This document shows, in pieces, positions 61,001 through 64,000 of a stretch of DNA of 64,000 bases. Both the position numbers and the translations under genes were made by a program. A model generated the notes under the pieces. The model did not search any database and was not told where the DNA came from. It saw only the letters and a program-made list of their open reading frames with translations. The stretch's first letter is position 1; each line of letters starts with the position of its first letter. Origin of the DNA: Antedon mediterranea (taxonomy: Eukaryota; Echinodermata; Crinoidea; Comatulida; Antedonidae). The stretch covers positions 22,106,101-22,170,100 of the forward strand of contig NC_092677.1 in NCBI RefSeq assembly GCF_964355755.1, in the 5' to 3' direction.

Positions 61001-64000
61001 CCCCGTTTTTACGTACAGACATTGACCCTGATTTTACGTACATACATATATCCCGATTTTACGTACATACGTCGATCCCTATTTTACGTACAGAAATCGA
61101 CTCCGTTTAACGTACCGACATCGACGCGGATTTTATATACAGACATCGACCTAGTTTTTACGTACAGATATCCACCTAGTTTTTACGTACAGACATCGGT
61201 CTAGTTTTCACTTACAGACCTCGACATAGTTTTTATGCAATGACAGCGACCCCGACTTTACGTACAGATATGGACCCCGATTTTACGTACAGACATCGAC
61301 CCAGTTTTTACGTACAGACATCGACCACGTTTTTACGTACAGACATCGACCCCGTTTTGACGTACAGACATCGACCTAGTTTTGAACTACAGACATCGAC
61401 ATCAATCCTGATTTTACGTATAGACATGTACCCCGATTTTACGTACATATATCGACCCCGATTTTACGTACATACATTGACCCCGATTTTAGGTACAGCC
61501 ATCGACCCCGATTTTACGTACATACATCGACCCCGATTTTAAGTAAGGTCATCGACCCTTTTTTACGTACAGACATTAACCTCGATTTTACGTACATACA
61601 TCGACACCAATTTTACGTACATACATCGACCCCGATTTGACCTACAGACATTGACCCCGATTTGACGTACAGACATCGACCCCGATTTTAGGTACAGACA
61701 TCGACTTAGTTTTTACGTACAGCATCGACCCTGGTTTTACATACATTCATCGACCTAGTTTTGACGTACAGACATCGACCCCGATTTTATGTACAGACAT
61801 CGAACTAGTTTTTACGTACGTACAGACATCGACCTAGTTTGTACGTACAGACATCGGCCTAGTTTTTACGTACAGACATCGACCTAGTTTTTACGTACCG
61901 ACATCGACCTCGATTTTACGTGCAGACATCGACCCCGATTTTACGTACAGACATCGAACTAGCTTTGAACTACAGACATCGACTGCCTTTTTACGTACAT
62001 ACATCGACCGCGATTTTACGTACAGATATCGACCCAGTTTTTTCGTACAGACATCGACCTCATTTTTACGTACAGACATCGACCTAGTTTTGAACTACAG
62101 ACATCGACTCCGTTTTTACGTACAGACATCGACCCTGATTTTACATACAGAAATGTACCCCGATTTTACGTACAGACATCGACCCCAATTTTACGTATAG
62201 ACATCTACCTTGATTTAACGTACAGACATCGATCCCGTATTTACGTACAGACATCGATCCCGTATTTACTTACAGACATCGACCTTGTTTAACGTACATA
62301 TATCGATCTCGATTTTACGTACATACATCGACTCCGATTTTACATACTGTACATACATTGACCCGATTTTACGTACAGTAATCGACTCCTATTTTACGTA
62401 CAGACATCGACCTCTTTTTACGTACAGACATCGACCCCCTTATTACATACAGATATCGACTCCGCTTTTACGTACAGACATCGACCTAGTTTTTACGTAC
62501 CGACATCGACCTCGATTTTACATACAGACAGCGACCCCGATTTTACGTACAGACATCGACACCAATTTTACGCAAAGACAACGACCCCGATTTCACGAAT
62601 AGAAATCGATTCCGTATTTACGTACAGACATCGACCTAGTATTTACGTACAGACATCGACCACGATTTTACGTACCGACATCGACCATGTTTTTACATAC
62701 AGACATCGATCCCGTATTTACTTACAGGCATCGACCTAGTTTCTACGTACAAACATCGACCCCGATTTTACGTACATACATCTACCCCGATTTTACGTAC
62801 AGACATCGACACCGATTTTACGTACATACATCGACCCGATTTTACGTACAGTCATTGACCCAGTTTTTACGTACATACATCAACCTCGATTTTACGTACA
62901 GACATTGACCCCGATTTTACGTACATACATCGACCCCGTTTTTACATACATACATCGACTCCTATTTTACATACAGACAACGACCCCGATTTTACGTACA
63001 GACATCGACCTAGTTTTGACGTACAGATATCTACCCCATTTTGACGTACAGACAACGACCCCTATTTCACGAATAGACATCGATCCCGTATTTACGTACA
63101 GACATCGATCCCGTATTTACTTACAGGCATCGACCTTGTTTCTAAGTACAAACATCGACCCTGATTTAAGGTACATATATCGATCCCGATTTTACGTACA
63201 TACACCGACTCCAATTTTACATACATACATTGACCCGATTTTACGTACAGTCATCGACTCCTATTTTACGTAAAGACATCGACCTAGTTTTTACGTAAAG
63301 ACATCCACCCTGATTTTACATACAGACATCGACCTAGTTTTGACGAACCGACATCAACCTCGATTTTACGTACAGACATTGACCCTGATTTTACGTACAT
63401 ACATCGACCTCGATTTTAGGTACAGACATCGACCCCGATTTTACGTACAGACGTCGACCTAGTTTTGACGTACAGACATTGACCCCGATTTCACGAACAG
63501 ACATCGATCCCCTATTTACGTACAGACATCGATCTCGTATTTATGTACAGATATCGACCCCGTTTTTACGTACAGACATTGACCCTGATTTTACGTACAT
63601 ACATATATCCCGATTTTACGTACATACGTCGATCCCTATTTTACGTACAGAAATCGACTCCGTTTAACGTACCGACATCGACGCGGATTTTATATACAGA
63701 CATCGACCTAGTTTTTACGTACAGACATCCACCTAGTTTTTACGTACAGACATCGGTCTAGTTTTCACTTACAGACCTCGACATAGTTTTTATGCAATGA
63801 CAGCGACCCCGACTTTACGTACAGATATGGACCCCGATTTTACGTACAGACATCGACCCAGTTTTTACGTACAGACATCGACCACGTTTTTACGTACAGA
63901 CATCGACCCCGTTTTGACGTACAGACATCGACCTAGTTTTGAACTACAGACATCGACATCGATCCTGATTTTACGTATAGACATGTACCCCGATTTTACG
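58084..64000 (+). repeat. Satellite A block 8
   Basis: A 5.9-kb forward array running off the right end. It matches block 5 from 35610 in variant order. It contains its own tandem duplication of 2582 bases: the runs starting near 60105 and 60323 recur at 62687 and 62905, and CTGTACATACATTGACCCG near 59766 recurs near 62348. A 10-base monomer error (ACAGGTGGTATCGAC, near 58710) and several 24-base monomers are present. No non-satellite sequence is visible in it. Confidence 0.96.

Noticed and set aside
1-64000. CRE-like sites (TGACGTAC) in satellite A as regulatory elements
   Set aside because: The motif arises in the TTTTGACGTAC monomer variant throughout the arrays. Without chromatin or transcription data there is nothing to separate it from repeat background.
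1-64000. Telomeric or rDNA repeats
   Set aside because: No TTAGGG-type runs and no rRNA-like sequence are visible.

Overview
The window is satellite-dominated, AT-rich eukaryotic DNA with no recognisable host gene. The mobile elements suggest an invertebrate, most likely a bivalve mollusc or other lophotrochozoan. They are an L1/Tx1-like LINE, a Jockey/CR1-type LINE tail, a DUF4371-type hAT fragment, and a tRNA-derived SINE with a long central domain. The taxonomic guess is inference only.

Three unrelated-looking tandem repeats fill most of the 64 kb. Satellite A has a 25-bp monomer (core ACGTACAGACATCGACC plus a CCGATTTT-type tail) and occupies eight blocks totalling about 38 kb, almost all in one orientation. 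Satellite B is an AT-rich repeat of about 88 bp with 77-bp short forms, in five blocks totalling about 5 kb. Satellite C is a repeat of about 187 bp in three blocks totalling about 10.6 kb. They recur in a fixed order, A-B-C, followed by a ~0.53-kb non-repetitive spacer (S) and a short array of 24-bp units that is an inverted, diverged form of A. The A/B, B/C and C/S junctions are the same in every copy, so the composite was amplified as a whole.

Layout: A 1-9210; B 9211-9515; A 9516-11108; B 11109-12132; C 12133-15737; S 15738-16267; inverted array 16268-16384; A 16385-22101; B 22102-23698; C 23699-27599; S 27600-28130; inverted array 28131-28321; hAT-like ORF 28331-28732; LINE-J tail 28941-29820; A 29821-32066; LINE-Tx (with a SINE inside) 32067-35190; A 35191-40971; B 40972-41247; A 41248-42867; B 42868-44717; C 44718-47844; S 47845-48363; inverted array 48364-48554; hAT-like ORF 48564-48965; LINE-J 49174-50025; A 50026-56058; LINE-Tx plus SINE 56059-58083; A 58084-64000.

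The part from about 22 kb to 42.9 kb and the part from 42.9 kb onward are two copies of a ~20-24-kb tandem unit. A third, more diverged copy (11109-16384) lacks the hAT and LINE pieces. A arrays also show nested higher-order repeats (about 240 bp, 549 bp, 1.4 kb, 1.9 kb, 2.6 kb and 3.7 kb). The most interesting signal is the graded inverted A-like array beside the hAT-like ORF, which may mark where satellite A was born from a transposon's internal repeat, or where A invaded one. The many long apparent reading frames in A (up to 258 codons) come from a 25-bp unit that is stop-free on one strand, not from genes. Such arrays are hard to assemble, so copy numbers and junctions depend on assembly quality.
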